NCBI GenBank assembly: GCA_032158295.1
Contig: JASTWB010000051.1
Coordinates: forward strand, 1 to 64,000
Direction: 5' to 3'
Source of the DNA: Pycnopodia helianthoides
Taxonomy: Eukaryota > Echinodermata > Asteroidea > Forcipulatida > Asteriidae
Length of the DNA stretch: 64,000 nucleotides
This document shows, piece after piece, positions 1 through 12,765 of this stretch. Position numbers and translations under genes: made by a program. Positions within the stretch are counted from its first letter, which is position 1. Every line of letters begins with the position of its first letter. Below the pieces are notes generated by a model. It was not told the DNA's origin and made no database searches. It saw only the letters and a program-made list of their open reading frames with translations.

Positions 1-3000
1 TGATCTTAAACGCCTTTTAAGACCTGGGGCACCACTCTTTTATGAACTTCTTATTATTAAATGCCCCCCCTTATTGTGGGAACAACACAAGAAGAAATTT
101 GTTTAAAAGCGTTATGGGCTTTTTTCAAGTTTATGTGAAACAGCAGACTTCAAAAGACCATAAATTTTGTTTTGAGTACAAGGTTTCGATGGAAAAAGAC
201 AAGGTCCATATTAGACCACAACAAACAAACTGTCATATTGCCAGATTCAACAGCTGGTAAGAACATAATATCATCACCATTAGCATCACAAATTTTAAAA
301 TAAATTGTCTCCGATAATCAATATTCATTGAGAGATTTAGAAAACTCATAAAGGAAAATTTCTCGGGGTAGCACGATTTGTGGAAAAAAAAAAGGAGGTC
401 TACAATTCTAGTTGGGCCCAGCCTGCCTATATATTCTTAAATATGAGACTACAGACATGTACCCCTCTTCAATTCTATTTTTATATGTGCATAAAAAAAC
501 TTTTTCCGGTAAACACATATCACCAATGACTCGCTTGAATTTTTCTGTTTTAATAATCGGGTTTCTGTACGCAAGAGAAAAAATCAGTTCTATAAAACGT
601 TCATGTAGTGGGTGAGAAGGTTGTTTTGTTACACACAATTGGGCACTTAGAATGCATAGTTTAAATAATTGTCCCCCCGTTTACCAGGCGTTTGTTAACT
701 GGGTATAAATGTGTTTGAAATTCAACTGCATGATTTATTTTTTCCCTCCGAAAAATTTAATCAACCCTACAGGGGAAATACATAATTATGTCTTTCAAAA
801 AAAACCCCACACAGAATTAACCTGCCATGTTTCCTGCCCACCCATAATAATACGGCACAAACCACAACGACCAGCTTGTAAGGGGCTATATAAGCCACAA
901 CTAGTCAAAAATTTTAACAATTTGTTTTTGTATGTTAGCTTTTTAAATTTGCACTGTTAGATTTCACCAACAGAGGTGACCTTTTGTGAAAGCCCCTTTT
1001 AGCGCCGGGTAGTTCCTGTTTTGTTTTAGCTTACAAAAAAGCGAAATAACAAAGACAGCACAAAATTTCTTTGGGAAAAGTTAGACAAGTATGTTGCGCA
1101 CGTTTTTTAAAAAAGAAAAAGCCATCAAGAAAATCCCAAATTTGACATGGGCGCACCCAGGCCATGAATTTAGCATTGGGCCAGTAAACTCATGCCCGGA
1201 AAAAGTCCGGCGTCTTGTTTTTTAAATTCAAAAAAATTTCATGTCCCCCTCAAAAAAAAAAATTATGTTCAAATGTTACTTTAGGTAATGTTTTTTAAAA
1301 ATATCTTAATACCCTAAAAGACAAAGGGGAAATCTTCTTTTATGTCTTGTGCTTTTCAATTTAAATGCAAGTTAAACTGTGCAAGGAAGTTTTTTCCCCT
1401 CATTTGAATCTGTCTTGAAAAATTTATTTCGGCCGTAAATTTTTTGAAATACAAGCCCTGTGGTCTGGGGTTTTTCCCCCCCAAATTCAGCCCTGCAAAC
1501 TTATAGAACAAATTTAAAACGAAATTTAAATCAAATACAAACGAAGCAATTTTTTACCCCCCGTGTTTTAAAAAAAAAAATTACATCCATTACGCTTTTG
1601 AAGTGTCATTAGCAACACAATAACCCCCATATGTGGTGATGAACCAACAGGAATGGGTCGGCCCCAGCCTTGGGAATGGGTCAGTCCACCTTTTTGTGAA
1701 TGGGTAGCCAGCCTCTGGTGGAAAATGATGTGTCCCTTTTTAAAATTTTTGGAGTTTTATAGGTATTATTACATGGGTGAATAATACCCAAGCCCATAAT
1801 ACGCAGGAATTTACAGAGAAAATTTTAATTCATCATGTAAAAAAAGAATTTTTAAAAACCTCAACTAAACTGTGGGTACAAAGCAAAACCTACACAGATA
1901 CGTTTTAGCCCCATTTCTGCCCAACAACATTTTTTTGTTTATCCCGGGGACATTTAAACTGGTGCATGTAGGGCAAAAGTAAAACACAAATGGTTTCTTG
2001 GAAAAAACTGTACCATTTTTTAATATAAAAATACAGGGTTTATGACAAAAAACGCTTGAAAATCTCTATAAAATGTTTAAACTCACCGTACCCAGAGAGG
2101 GTCCCGGTTAATGTGGTTACTTTTGTGTAGTCACAGCTGGATTCCACAAGATTCCCAAGCACATTTGGAATAAGCACCCTAGGCCCGGCCCCACATTCTG
2201 TTAATTTCCAAAAACCTTTTCCAAAATGCAGATTTTGGCACCCAAACTAAATCACCAGCTCCCCCATGAAACAATTATGTTTCAAAAAGAGAAATCGATG
2301 AAAGGTTAAACTAACTGTTTGCACGGTTACACTAAAAACATTAATAGAAAAGGAAAAGCATTTTTTAGTAAAAAAACAAATCCCCAACAAGCCAGTCAGT
2401 TTTTTTGACATTTGAATCTACATTGGGAGTGTCAACAAAAATAACCCAGGCTTTTTAGCCCCCAAAAAATCCACACAACAAAAATTTGGAAAAAATAAAT
2501 GCCAAGTCCTCTCCACTACCAGTTACGGGTTTGACACAACAATTTTGCAAAAAACCAACGGAACTGTAATGAAGCATTTTCCCAGTCCAACCCCAAGGGG
2601 GGCCCCACTACTTATAGAATTAAAGAGGGAATGTCCAAGGAAAACCCCCCCAGGCATCTTGACTGGCCATGGGGTTTTAATTTTTTTGTATAGATTTTAG
2701 AAAAATTCTATTTTGACATAAATACCGACCGTCTAAGGCACTTAATCAATGCATTTTCTTGAACATTTGGGTGGGCAGTTTCACATGTCCAATCCCATGG
2801 CCCGGGGGACCCCTACGTAAAGAATCGAATGGAGGGTTCAAAAAAAACACCCATGGCAACCTTTGACCCCCCAGGGGTTTAGATTTTTTATAGATTTTTT
2901 GAAACATTTCAATAACAATCCCCAACCCTACAAAATTTAAACAGGGCAAAGTGTTTTTAAATTTGTTTGGTTTTAAAAAATACAGTAAAATTAGGATTGG

Positions 3001-4660
3001 GTGTTTGATTCTGTTGGGTTTTTGTATCCTTGCTGCCAAGTAATGGGTTGGGAATTTTTATTTGAGTGGGGATGGTGGATTTTTGAAATTAACATGCCCC
3101 GGCATTTCTCTTCCCCAAATAGGTAAAGAAGTTGTTTGATTATTTTTCGTTGGGTACTGTTGATTTCACTAATCAAATTTTGCACAGCCCAAATGTACAC
3201 CTCCAACAAAATCAAACAAAAAAGGCCTTGGGAGTTTTTTACTCCCCCAAAACAACGTTTTTCCCTCGCATGTATTTTAACGTTGAATTTTTTGGTTGGG
3301 GGGATTCAGTAAAAGGCTTTGGGGGGTTGGGTTAAAAATTTTTAACCAATATCCTATCGACACATTTTTGCACTTAATCAAACTTTGACTCCAAATTTTG
3401 AAAGGCTTTCAATTCCAACCCCTGGCCGGGGACCACACATATAAATTAAAAGGTTCCCCAAAAAACCCACCCCAACCACCCCCTTGGGGTTTTAAAATTT
3501 TTTTCAAATTTAAAAAAAAAAATTTTTTTTACCACAAATTCACCGAAATGGGTAAACTGGGTAAAAACGCCCATGGGAAAAAAACCCCACTTGACTTGTT
3601 TCCTTTGTAAAAAAAACACATGAATTTCTAAATGAAATATTTTTCAAATGGGGTATTGCATGGCAAAAAACATGAAAAGAATAATTAAACTCTTAAAAAA
3701 TTTTTAAGGGGCTGGGTGTTTTTAAAAAAAAACGAAAAAAAATTTTTTAAAAATGACGCAAGGTTTAACGAAAAATTTTTTTTCCTTTAAAAAAAAATAA
3801 AAACGCACATTGTTTATTTTTTTTTTATTTTTTGTTATATTTTTAAAAGGGGTTAAAACCTCACAATAATAAAACAAAATTTTAAAATCAATTTTAATAT
3901 TTGCTTAACATTTTTTGTAAGTGGGTTTTTACCCCCGGAAAATCAAACCTCGGGAAAAACCCCAGTAGCATCCTTAACTTGAACCCCATTAAAGCCCATT
4001 AATCTTAAAAAAAACCTCAATTAGTAAAAAAAGCCATATTTAAATTTTAAAATTTCCTATTAGAACCTATTATAAAAAACTGTGTATTTCTTATATTTTT
4101 TTTTTCGGGTTTGATAAATTGGGGTTAAATTTTTCAATTAAAATTTGCAAATTTTTGTGAATTTATTTTTTTCACAAATAACTTTCCTTCACAAGTCCCG
4201 AAAACCCGGCATTAAAAATTAGTTGAATGATTGGGGGCCCAAATATTAAACTTAATGAAAAGGACTTTTTCGCCATTTTTTCACAGGGCATTAAGGCACA
4301 GGAACAACAGAGAAACTGTTCGCCTGATAGGGAAAACTGTGGAAAAGTTAAACCAGACATTCAACCCCTTGGTCAACATCCAAAAAGAAAGCTAATAACC
4401 TTTTGTTTTTGCCTTCTCCTTATCCCCACAATATACACTTTTTTATCTGCCCCCATTAACTAACTAACCCCCTTCCCACCTTTGTATTGTGTTTTGGTTT
4501 CCAACCTCTTGGGGCATACAAGCTCCTTCCCTCTACCCCCCCCCCCCTTGTCACCCTCTTCGTTTTCATCTCTTGGTGTCCTGTGTGCTCTCATCTCTTC
4601 CAATTGACTGTTTCTGTTACAAACCCTAGGCCTATTCCTGTTTTTTTGTTGTTGTGTAGT
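1..4660. other. Homopolymer-rich stretch without a recognisable gene
   Basis: No ORF longer than about 100 codons and no recognisable protein or RNA gene lies here. The sequence is unusual: runs of A, T, C and G of 4 to 10 bases follow one another almost continuously, often as A-run/T-run or C-run/A-run pairs, far more densely than at 16-28 kb. This may be real low-complexity DNA, but it also looks like a contig end built from reads with poorly resolved homopolymers. Any gene remnant here would be frameshifted beyond recognition by eye. Confidence 0.6.
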
Positions 4661-7265
4661 CAATAGTCATCCCACTGCGGTCATGTGACAAAATCTCTGT
4701 CTGACCGTCAATGTACATTCGCGAGCTTAAATGCACATCTTACTTGCTAAGCTAGGTGTGATGTCACACTAAAAATCACTGTGGTATTACTGACAACTCA
4801 TCTTAAAGATGAATCTTAGTGCTTTTTTGAAATCAGCACCAAGAGCTTCTGGGATGATTTCCTCAGACCAATGAAGCCTTGCTGGAGTTAACCTTAGACC
4901 TTTCTAAGTTGGTACATAAAATAAGGTTCAAGTTTTTAGTGCGTGAATTATAAATTTCTAAAAGTTTCAACATACCACATAAAGTTATCGGTTTAAAATG
5001 ATTGAGTTTGTAGTTATAATGAACCAACTGTGTTTGAAAAGTTGTTTGCAGTTAAAAGTAGTATCCCTCAATATTAATTAATTTAACAAATATGATTCCA
5101 TTAAAAAAAGAAAACCCGTCATAAAGCACCTATGGGCGGGCGGGCGTTTTTTAACCCCGAGACCCGGGTAAAAACGCCCGCCAAACTTCCATCCAAAAAG
5201 GGTGGAAAATTTCACTTTTTCAACATAGTGACTATAATTTTATATTTTGCAAAAAATAAGGAAATATGTAATGGATAAAACCACACATTAATTTCTCTTG
5301 TCTCCAAGAAGTTCGAGAAAAATTTTAACTAAAACTTAAAAAACGGGCATTTTTACCCCAGTTTTACCCTACATACAATAAAATACAAGTGGGTCAATTT
5401 TCACAGTATTAAACAGAGGTTTTGGATGCCACAAGTTTAATGTATGTTTTAAAGTATACATGGTCAACACAAAATTAAATGAGCAACAACTTTTTTAGGC
5501 GACCCCTTCTCTGCAACAAGGGATATGGATAAACACTTTAATCTAAAGAAAAGTTTTTTTGTTTTTTTTTTCATTAGTTAAACAAGCTAATAAAACCAAG
5601 TGGTTGCGTTATAAAAACTGTAAGTGTTCCAAGTTCATCATCTGACATTCTATATTCCCTGGGGCCCCGCCTACTTCCGTCTGTCGATAGAAGGTTTGAT
5701 ATTTGCCTTGGCCCGTTGAATACACTCAGCTCATTAATGTATTTTTTTAGCACTATATACTTTGCATACAGCTATTATCAGAGGGCACATCATGACCTGC
5801 CTTCCCAGGGCATAGTGAATAAAATATTTGTTTCCAGTAATAGCACTCCTTTGCACAGTGTGGTATTTATTGTCTACAATTCCACCGAAACACAACCCAA
5901 AAGGGTTTATACTTGATAAACATTTTTGAAGTTTTTTGCTCTCAAGCATATTTTGAGGGCGCTCTTTTCAATAGATGGATTGCACATGACGTCACTGACC
6001 ACCATCTTTGATGAAAAAATAATGAAAACGGACAAGCGTGTACGCCGCTGCACGAAATCTCAACCAATGATAGCCTTTCCTGTGTGTAAGTTTCATCAAA
6101 GATGGCGGCCAATGCAAGGGTTTGTATTATTGAAGTTTCACTCAAAACGATTTATTTTTAGAAGATGATAACACGTGCTACATGTATATACTTGGCTGTG
6201 ATTTAACTCTATCTATTATTATTTTATTTACATGTTTTGCCGTAGATTAACGTTGGTCTTTTCTTTTGCTGAGCTAACAAAATAATAAATGTCTCGATAG
6301 ACCGTTATGAAAAACAAAATTAGTGCTAACAGAAAACACTTTCAGAATAGCTACATTGTTTGCATTCGTTTGCCAAGAAAGGACATGTAACTTGACATGA
6401 TTCTCATGTTAATTGCAGAAAAATTTACTCCAAATACACCATTGTACCAAAAAAGAACAATATTCTGTACTAAAACATAGAGCTATTTCTCACTTACGTC
6501 TTTTTTGCCTAAAATGAACAACCTCACCTCCCACTTTATCCAGAAATATTCCTAGATCGCCATAATGTAGCCGTATTAAACAGTAAACAATCCAATCGGG
6601 GGGGGGGGGAGTAAATGCGAAAAAACAGAGACATGGTTCACAAATGTTTGCTTTTGTAATTAGTATTAATCTAGAATTAAACTTTTTGATTTTTTTCAAA
6701 TTAATTTGATGATCTCAAAAAAATTGTTGTACATTGTTTAGCTCTAAGTTACGCCCATACTGTCAATAAAGACAAACACGTACACATGTAAATAATGGTA
6801 CACAAAAAATAGTAGATAAAAAAGTAAATAAACAACAACAACCGTACAACAATTGAAAAATTGCACAGTTAGATACAGCTTTTTGCCAAAGCAAAAACTG
6901 GCGGTAGACTAGCTCAACTTATGCCATTTTTTAAGAAAACAATAACGCCAGTTGTGAAATAAATTATAGCGACGGAAATGCCTCAATATTACTCTCAATT
7001 ACTCACACTGCTTGAATCATGACAGAAAAGTTATGAGAAACTCATTGTTCTCAAATTGTTATTTTCTTATCAATACACCCTTTGCCAAATGGGGGCCGGC
7101 CACTAAAGGATATTGAAATTTTGAAACTCTACCATCACTTTTTAGTGACAAATCAAATGTTTTAATGCATAGATAAAAAAGAATCACTGATCGATGCTGG
7201 TATCGTAGTTTTTAAAAACATTCATAAGAACCTAGGACAATTTATCAATTCTCATTCTTTCTTTA
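4661..7265. other. Non-coding interval, no gene seen
   Basis: AT-rich sequence with no convincing exon. It contains one short inverted repeat (annotated separately), a G-run of about 12 at 6599-6611 and scattered poly-A/T. The short ORFs on both strands have no family resemblance and lie in simple sequence. Confidence 0.5.
6002..6105. repeat. Short inverted repeat, 14-bp perfect arms
   Basis: The arm ccatctttgatgaa at 6002-6015 is matched by its exact reverse complement at 6092-6105, separated by 76 bp. The surrounding text ('gagggcgct' at about 5958, a TGACGTCA-like site at 5988) resembles dispersed repeats seen elsewhere in the window. It could be the core of a small fold-back element; no clear target-site duplication is visible. 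Confidence 0.45.
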
Positions 7266-7950
7266 TGTATGTAGTGGTTCCCGTCCCATAAGGTCTGGAC
7301 ATGTGAAACTGACCGTTCAAAATTTGCAAATAAGTGTATGAAAAGGTACGGTAGGATGTTCGAGCCTCAAAATATAAATTTTTTCAAAAATCTATGAAAT
7401 ACTAAAACCCCATGGGCTGGGTCAAGAATACCATAGCTGTGTTCCTTGGACATTCTGCTCTATACGTAGTGGTGCCCGGCCCATGGGGGCAGGACATGTG
7501 AAACTGACCGTTTAAAATTGGGAATAATTCCATTGATTAAGTGCACAATACCAATGCACGGTCGGATATTTTCATGTCAAAATATAATTTTACAAAAAAT
7601 TTATAAAAAAATACTAAAACCCAATGGGCTGGGTCAAGATGGGTGTGTTCCTTTGACCACTCTTTTATTTGTATACGTAGTGGTGCTCGGCCCATGGGGT
7701 CTGGACATGTGAAACTGACCATTCAAATTTTGGAGTAAATGCCCTAATTTAGTGCATAACAATGTCACATGTGTACGATGGGGTATTTGTACGTTAAAAT
7801 ATTGTTTTCAAAAATAGATAAAAAATACAACCCCATGGGCCAGGTCAAGGTTGCCATGGCTGTGTTCCTTGGACCATGGAGGAAGCTTGGACCCTCCTCT
7901 TTAATTCTGTACGTATTGGTGGTGCCCGGCCCATGGGGTCTGGACATATT
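7266..7950. repeat. Tandem repeat of ~200-235 bp, three copies plus a partial
   Basis: The phrase 'cccggcccatgggg..tctggacatgtgaaactgacc' recurs in diverged form at about 7266, 7472, 7672 and 7907, giving periods of roughly 205, 201 and 236 bp. Each unit also holds an AAAATAT block and a 'ccatgggctgggtcaag' block. Units differ by many substitutions and indels, so the array is old. The short ORFs on both strands are by-products of the repeat and are not annotated. Confidence 0.8.
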
Positions 7951-8492
7951 AAAAATGCTTCAATAGGCCTACAGTTCATTCAGATTTGTGCACAAATGAA
8001 TTTTGAATGTCAAACCAGTAACTGGTACTTGTTTGACCTTTGAATGGTTGAATATTGAACGTCAACGTGAAACCAACTTCACACCGGTCATTCTACCTCT
8101 ACAATAAGATTGTGAATCTTGTAGGGCATTTGTACAGTTCCAAGTGGTATCAACAAACATATGAGCATTCACTCGGACCCAACATAGAATGTCCAGTAGC
8201 TCGGACTGTTATACTTGGTTGTACCATGGAGGAAGGACCTCCATGGTTGTACTTTTACTTCACATTGAACACTGTATGCCATGCATGTACGTACATAATT
8301 TGTTAATGTATTGTTAGTGCACTGTCAACAGTAGGCAATAGCAAGTGACAGAGTTGTTCAAAGTTTTTGGCAGAAAAACCATTGGTATTTACACAAAATT
8401 AAACCTACTGATTTACTAGCAACAATACGACATTACAGGTGTACATTTCCAATTCAAAAAAATTTGCTTCTAAGGGGTTAATGCTCGCTTAC

Positions 8493-8548
8493 CTCGACTT
8501 GCTCTCGGACCGTTCGTTCTGACTACGTCTTTTTCTAAATTTCCACAT
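8493..8548 (-). CDS. Candidate first coding exon, basic peptide (unknown gene)
   Basis: On the minus strand an ATG at 8546-8548 opens 18 codons plus two bases, encoding MWKFRKRRSQNERSESKSR when the split codon is completed. It ends at a strong splice donor (G|GTAAGC, GT at 8491-8492). The peptide is Arg/Lys/Ser-rich and not recognisable as a family. An 'agagggcgct' motif lies just upstream at about 8590. A 56-bp open stretch can occur by chance, so the support is the combination of start codon, codon content and donor; downstream exons were not found. Confidence 0.3.
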
Positions 8549-8639
8549 GTGCAGTGTTGTTATTTTGTTTTTAAAATTCTCATCAACAACAGAGGGCGCT
8601 ATAAAAGAAATCTACTTTTTTTTAGAGGCCAACGTAAAG

Positions 8640-9410
8640 ACACGGCACACGATTTTTTTTCTGCAGCACACGTCGGCTACGGAGTCAACAGTTTAAGGGA
8701 TAAGCTGTTCTTCCCTATCCCTTATTGACTCGTTTTCCTAACCACAATAGATACAGAAACAGTGTTCTGTTTCCGATTACATGTCATTTAAAAATAGGGT
8801 CGGTAGGTCGGAAAGTTTTTTTTATTTTGCTATTTTTTTTTATTCCGATACGATTGACGATACGTCCACGATCGTTCATGTGTTGAGCGCAATCAACGAA
8901 TTTGCACAACGAATTAGGCAAAATTGCGCGCAAACTGCAGTTGCGCTCTGCAGATTTTGGCAGTTAATCTGCCCAACCTTGCAAATTCAGCGCAATCTTC
9001 AGTTTGCGCTCTTTAGATTGGCAGTTTTAAGCGGCCGGTTTGCAAAAATGTGCGCAATCTACAAACTGCGCAATCCCGTGGAATGCGCTTCATACAGCGC
9101 CGTGTACACACGTGCGAATTGAATTGTGGGTATTTTTCGCTCGTAGTCGAGTCGTTGGACATCGCAGGCTCAAATCACGGAGATATCTGTAAATTCTTTT
9201 TGATATGTTCTGGTTTTTATTTTCAAATGTTGCCTAAAAGATGGTAAATTAGTAAAAGTCAGACATTTTCTTCCAGGTAAATTTATTTTTTTTTTTTTTT
9301 TCTCGTTGTTTCCCCATTTTTTTTAGGCCGAATAAAAAGTTTAGAGTCGCGGCTTAAAAACTAGGGTCGGTCGGGAACCGGAAACAGAACCCTTATTTTT
9401 TGGGCCTTAC
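8640..9410. other. Non-coding interval with repeated TTGCGC-type motifs
   Basis: From about 8885 to 9080 the words 'gcgcaat', 'tttgcgc' and 'aaactgc' recur on both strands with irregular spacing, suggesting internal duplications. The plus-strand ORF across 8781-9122 looks like a by-product of this repetition. No protein family is visible, and nothing else is supported between 9123 and 9410 except a T-run at about 9285. Confidence 0.4.
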
Positions 9411-9507
9411 CATATATCCCATCAGTATCAAACATAGCCACCAACATGTCATTCTTCCACTGAGCCTTAATCTGGCCACTTTCATCATTCTTTGTCGTGT
9501 TTCCTAT
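9411..9507 (-). CDS. Candidate internal exon of an unrecognised gene
   Basis: Read on the minus strand, a 97-bp block is bounded by a good acceptor (TTGTTGTTGCAG, ending at 9508) and a consensus donor (GTAAGG, GT at 9410-9409). Of the three frames only one is open; it gives 32 codons including GQIKAQWKNDMLVAMFDTDG. The composition is protein-like (Trp, Met, Asp and Gly spread through it), unlike the flanking repeats. I do not recognise the family. Splice signals plus a unique open frame make a real exon plausible, but no neighbouring exon could be joined to it. Confidence 0.45.
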
Positions 9508-10665
9508 CTGCAACAACAATAAAACATACGGATTGTAATGATAACATTAAGGGCCAGACTAATTTCCCTTACAGCCTCGGTTTGGCTACATGGGGTTTCA
9601 GAGTACAGAATCAACAAAATGGTGTTATTAGTTTCCATCTTATCCGATTGGCATGCCTTTTATAGTTACGTACAAAATGACGTTGGTTTTCTAATACACC
9701 CTGGTTTATAGAATGTTTAAAGAGGGAAGAGTGAAATCATACATGTAGCCGTGTGTAATCACGTCAAGGGATGAGACCAGCGCATGCAGTGTGACCAGGA
9801 AAAAAATTTGATGATATTTGATAATTTTTATATGCATCATAATATTTTTTTATCAAGGACATGCAAAGAAAGTAATTAAGGCCGGAAACGCACTTATAAT
9901 GCTCAAAAATCTTACAGTTTTGTCAGTTGTGAAGGGTCTCCCCGTGTCGAGTGAGAATCATGTATCGAAAACAAGCTTTTAAAAACGTTTGAGGCGTCAT
10001 GTGCAGTTCTTTAAAAAAAAATGTGGGGAGGGGATAGAGGGTTAGCCACAAGGAGAAAAGGAGTGTGAGGGTTGGATGGGGGCAGGACATAAAGGAAGGA
10101 GGGTTTGAGAGTAAGGAGACTACATCCTATGACGGTTTGGATGTTGTTTGCACACTGCTACCAGCGGAGGCACCAGACCTGTTAATCTGGGGGGGGGTGG
10201 GGGAAAACTTAAATTTAGTGGGAGGGGGGGGCACAAAAATCTATAATGTAATGTATAAGCCTACAATTCACTCTAGAAATAAGATTTTGCACTGTGTGAA
10301 TGTGACGTGTTGTGCGAACTGCGTGTACAATGGCTGCTTGCGGTTTTGGGCAGACAATGCATTTCTAAGTTTCCAAGCTTGTACAGATAAATAAATCCAC
10401 ATTTTATTAACATTGCCGGAGATGGAAAGTGTATTTTTGGCTTTTTTGATGGTGCAAGCTAATTGCAATGGATAAAATTGAGTTTATTATTTACAGCGCA
10501 AACAACATTGTAACCAATTGGGTGCAATGGTTTGGGACTCAATTTCCGCCATCGGGGAAAAAACTGGGGCAGGGGGAGGGAAACTGGGGGTGGGGGGTGG
10601 CAAACAAAATAAGGGAGCATTTCCCCCCCTTGCCCCCCCCCCCCCCATAGCGCCGCCGCTGACTG
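9508..10665. other. Non-coding interval with G-rich and C-rich tracts
   Basis: No exon is supported here. Two G-rich tracts (about 10188-10232 and 10557-10602) and a long C tract (about 10622-10647) stand out. The ORF at 10065-10394 crosses the first G tract and shows no family features. Confidence 0.5.
10555..10603 (+). other. Candidate G-quadruplex-forming tract
   Basis: At least four runs of three or more G separated by short loops (gggg, ggggg, ggg, ggggg, gggggg) occur within about 50 bp on the plus strand. This meets the usual G3+N1-7 rule for intramolecular G-quadruplexes. A role in regulation is not shown; homopolymer length may also be unreliable here. Confidence 0.55.
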
Positions 10666-10777
10666 CTATGATTTCAATATTCCCTCTATAAACTTCCCAT
10701 GAGCACGTCGCCCACTCGCTTTAGATTTATCACATTGGACCTTGTGGGACTCCATCATAATCTTGAAAAAAGTCGCA
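10666..10777 (-). CDS. Candidate terminal exon, weakly Myb/SANT-like
   Basis: On the minus strand a T-rich acceptor (TTGTTCTTTTCAG, AG at 10779-10778) is followed by 112 bp open to a TAG at 10666-10668, encoding FFKIMMESHKVQCDKSKASG and then RRAHGKFIEGILKS. The pattern of a basic helix followed by 'K-x-SGRR-x-x-x-KF' loosely resembles the last helix region of Myb/SANT-like (trihelix) domains found in transposon-derived animal proteins. The resemblance is weak and judged by eye only. A weak donor after ESHK (GTCCAATG) would make it a 37-bp exon instead. Confidence 0.3.
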
Positions 10778-12640
10778 CTGAAAAGAACAACAGAGAAATG
10801 CCGGGAAAAACTAAGCCTAGAGAGGGCGCTATGTTAGTTTAACGGTCACAATAAAAAGTACGGAGATCGCGAGAAACCATTGTTTGATTTCAGCCTCAAT
10901 ATGACGTTTCTGTCTCAGGCAAATCGGACACTAAGGGTCGAGGTACGGTTCGGGTTTTACCCGGTCGACTCGACCCTACTTTATCATTGTATTTCTTGAG
11001 TTCAAATAAATACTGGCGACTGTAAGTTCACACAGTTCTCTGCCATATTTGAAGTTAAATATTTATAGCGACATTCATAAATTGTCATTTGATTATTGGC
11101 CGACGTCAGAATCAGGATTTGACAATTGCTTGCTCATGTCAGTTCTTCGGCTGGTCTTAGCTTTAAGTAAGATTTTGTTTTGTTTGCAACTTTATACGAT
11201 CTTCTTAGATCTAACCGTTTATTGTCAGTAGTTGTTTTCTTCTTCTTTAATTGACTGCGGGCATTTCTCCTTAGACTGTGGGCGTTTCCCATTTCTGTAC
11301 GCAATACTATTTTTCGTGAATGTTCTTGTTAATAAATGACCTGGAATGTTAATAAGTCTTAACCCTGTGTAGTGCGATCGTGGGGTCGGTGACCGTCCGG
11401 TTGAAAACAAATTGTTGTTACTAATTAACGGTACAGTCAAAAATATTGAAGATATTTAAGTTGTCTAGTGGAGCATAGCCGGACAACACTATAACCAGCA
11501 AATTTAGCTGGGGGTCAGTGTTCGACCGACAATCACCTTTAACTTTCTCACTGAAATTTGATACACCGCTAAATAAAGGGCATTTGATGCTATTCTCTGA
11601 TCTCAGCCGCCGTTATTTCCAGGCAATCAATCATGCTGTCAGGCTTATCTTGATCTAGCAAATTGATAGACGCCAGTTGCACTCTAGACTGGGTCGGGTT
11701 GGGTTGGCCAAATAAACAAGAAAAACTTGTTTCTCAGGGGACCAAAACAGTGAATTTTTTGCATGTTTTGGTTTTTCATGAAACCGCCCGTGTGTCACCC
11801 CTTGACATTTTGTTGTTGTTGTTGTTGGGGGGGGGTGGAATTTCTTTCTTTCTAAATATACTCTGGGCAATCCTGTTGGGAAAACAGTTTGTGAACAGCC
11901 AAAATTAGATAACACGTATTTTGCTACCGGACGGTCACCGACCATTTCACCACGCGTTACTGCATAGCCATTAGTCTTGGTTCCAAGACCTTCGTACCGA
12001 AATGGATCATGGATCGATTTCAACAACAGAGGGCGTCACTATCCCTGGTTCAATTTAGCTTCCACGAAGGGGGAGGGGGGGGGGCTTCAACCTGCCTGGA
12101 CTCATTGTAAGCCCCTCTCAGGGGCAGATTGTTCCCTCTCAGCCTCGACTTGGTGATGGAAACTCTAGAGGACAGCAACTTATGTTGGATAAATGCTTGA
12201 CGTAGTGAGCGTCCAAGTTTTTATTTTCCAACGGATACAATCAACATTTATTTCGAAAATTTGCTAAGATGGGATAAGAACAATTTATTTGATTTTTATC
12301 ATATTTTCCCTGTCATTTAATTCTATATTTTTGAGTGTCCCTCTCTTTGTAGTCGATGTTATTGTTTAAAAACAAGATACAACTTAAATTTAACAAGAAT
12401 TAACACTAAAATAAAACAAACAAAAAGTTACTCGCTGATAGTCAGGCATTCAGGAGCCGCGATTTCGGGTTATTCCTCTACTGGAGTTTACGGTCGAAAT
12501 GATAAACCACGAATAGAGGCCCCTTACCGGCATATTTATATAGATGACAATCGACTCACCGCATATTCTTCCCTATCACCGATCCCTGACCGCGGGCCCT
12601 CCCCCCTCAGGGTAAACAAGGCGGCTCCCAAACCATATCT
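10778..12640. other. Non-coding interval, no gene seen
   Basis: It contains several 'agagggcgct/gtc' words (about 10820 and 12026), a ttgttg/gggg run near 11815-11835 and an inverted pair 'ccggacggtcaccgacc' (about 11926) / 'ggtcggtgaccgtccgg' (about 11384-11400), which could mark the ends of an ~560-bp element. No exon is convincing; the minus-strand 123-codon ORF at 11655-12026 has no family features. Confidence 0.4.
11384..11943. mobile_element. Possible MITE bounded by a 17-bp inverted repeat
   Basis: The sequence ggtcggtgaccgtccgg at about 11384-11400 reappears as its reverse complement, ccggacggtcaccgacc, at about 11927-11943. The interval (~560 bp) has no coding content. The matched arms suggest terminal or subterminal inverted repeats of a non-autonomous DNA transposon, but no duplicated target site was identified. 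Confidence 0.4.
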
Positions 12641-12765
12641 GGTGCCAGTCCCCCCCAAATTGCCTTGTTTCGTAATCGAAACCCAGCAGGTAATCGAACC
12701 CAGAACCAGTAGCGACACGGTTAAGAGATAGTACCAGCGCCTTCACGAACCGAGCCACAGCGTTG
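12640..12765 (-). mobile_element. tRNA-derived SINE head (minus strand)
   Basis: On the minus strand an A-box-like GTGGCTCGGTTCGTGAAGG (12759-12741) is followed at the expected distance by a B-box-like GGTTCTGGGTTCGATTACC (12707-12689). These are the internal RNA polymerase III promoter blocks of tRNA genes. A proper cloverleaf does not form, so this is a tRNA-derived SINE or tRNA relic, not a working tRNA gene. Confidence 0.5.

Noticed and set aside
7266..8306. Short plus- and minus-strand ORFs across the ~200-bp tandem repeat
   Set aside because: The translated phrases repeat with the DNA unit on both strands, so they are by-products of the tandem repeat.
11655..12026. 123-codon minus-strand ORF
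   Set aside because: It contains a poly-Thr run from a ttg/gtt microsatellite and overlaps a putative MITE; there is no domain or splice support.
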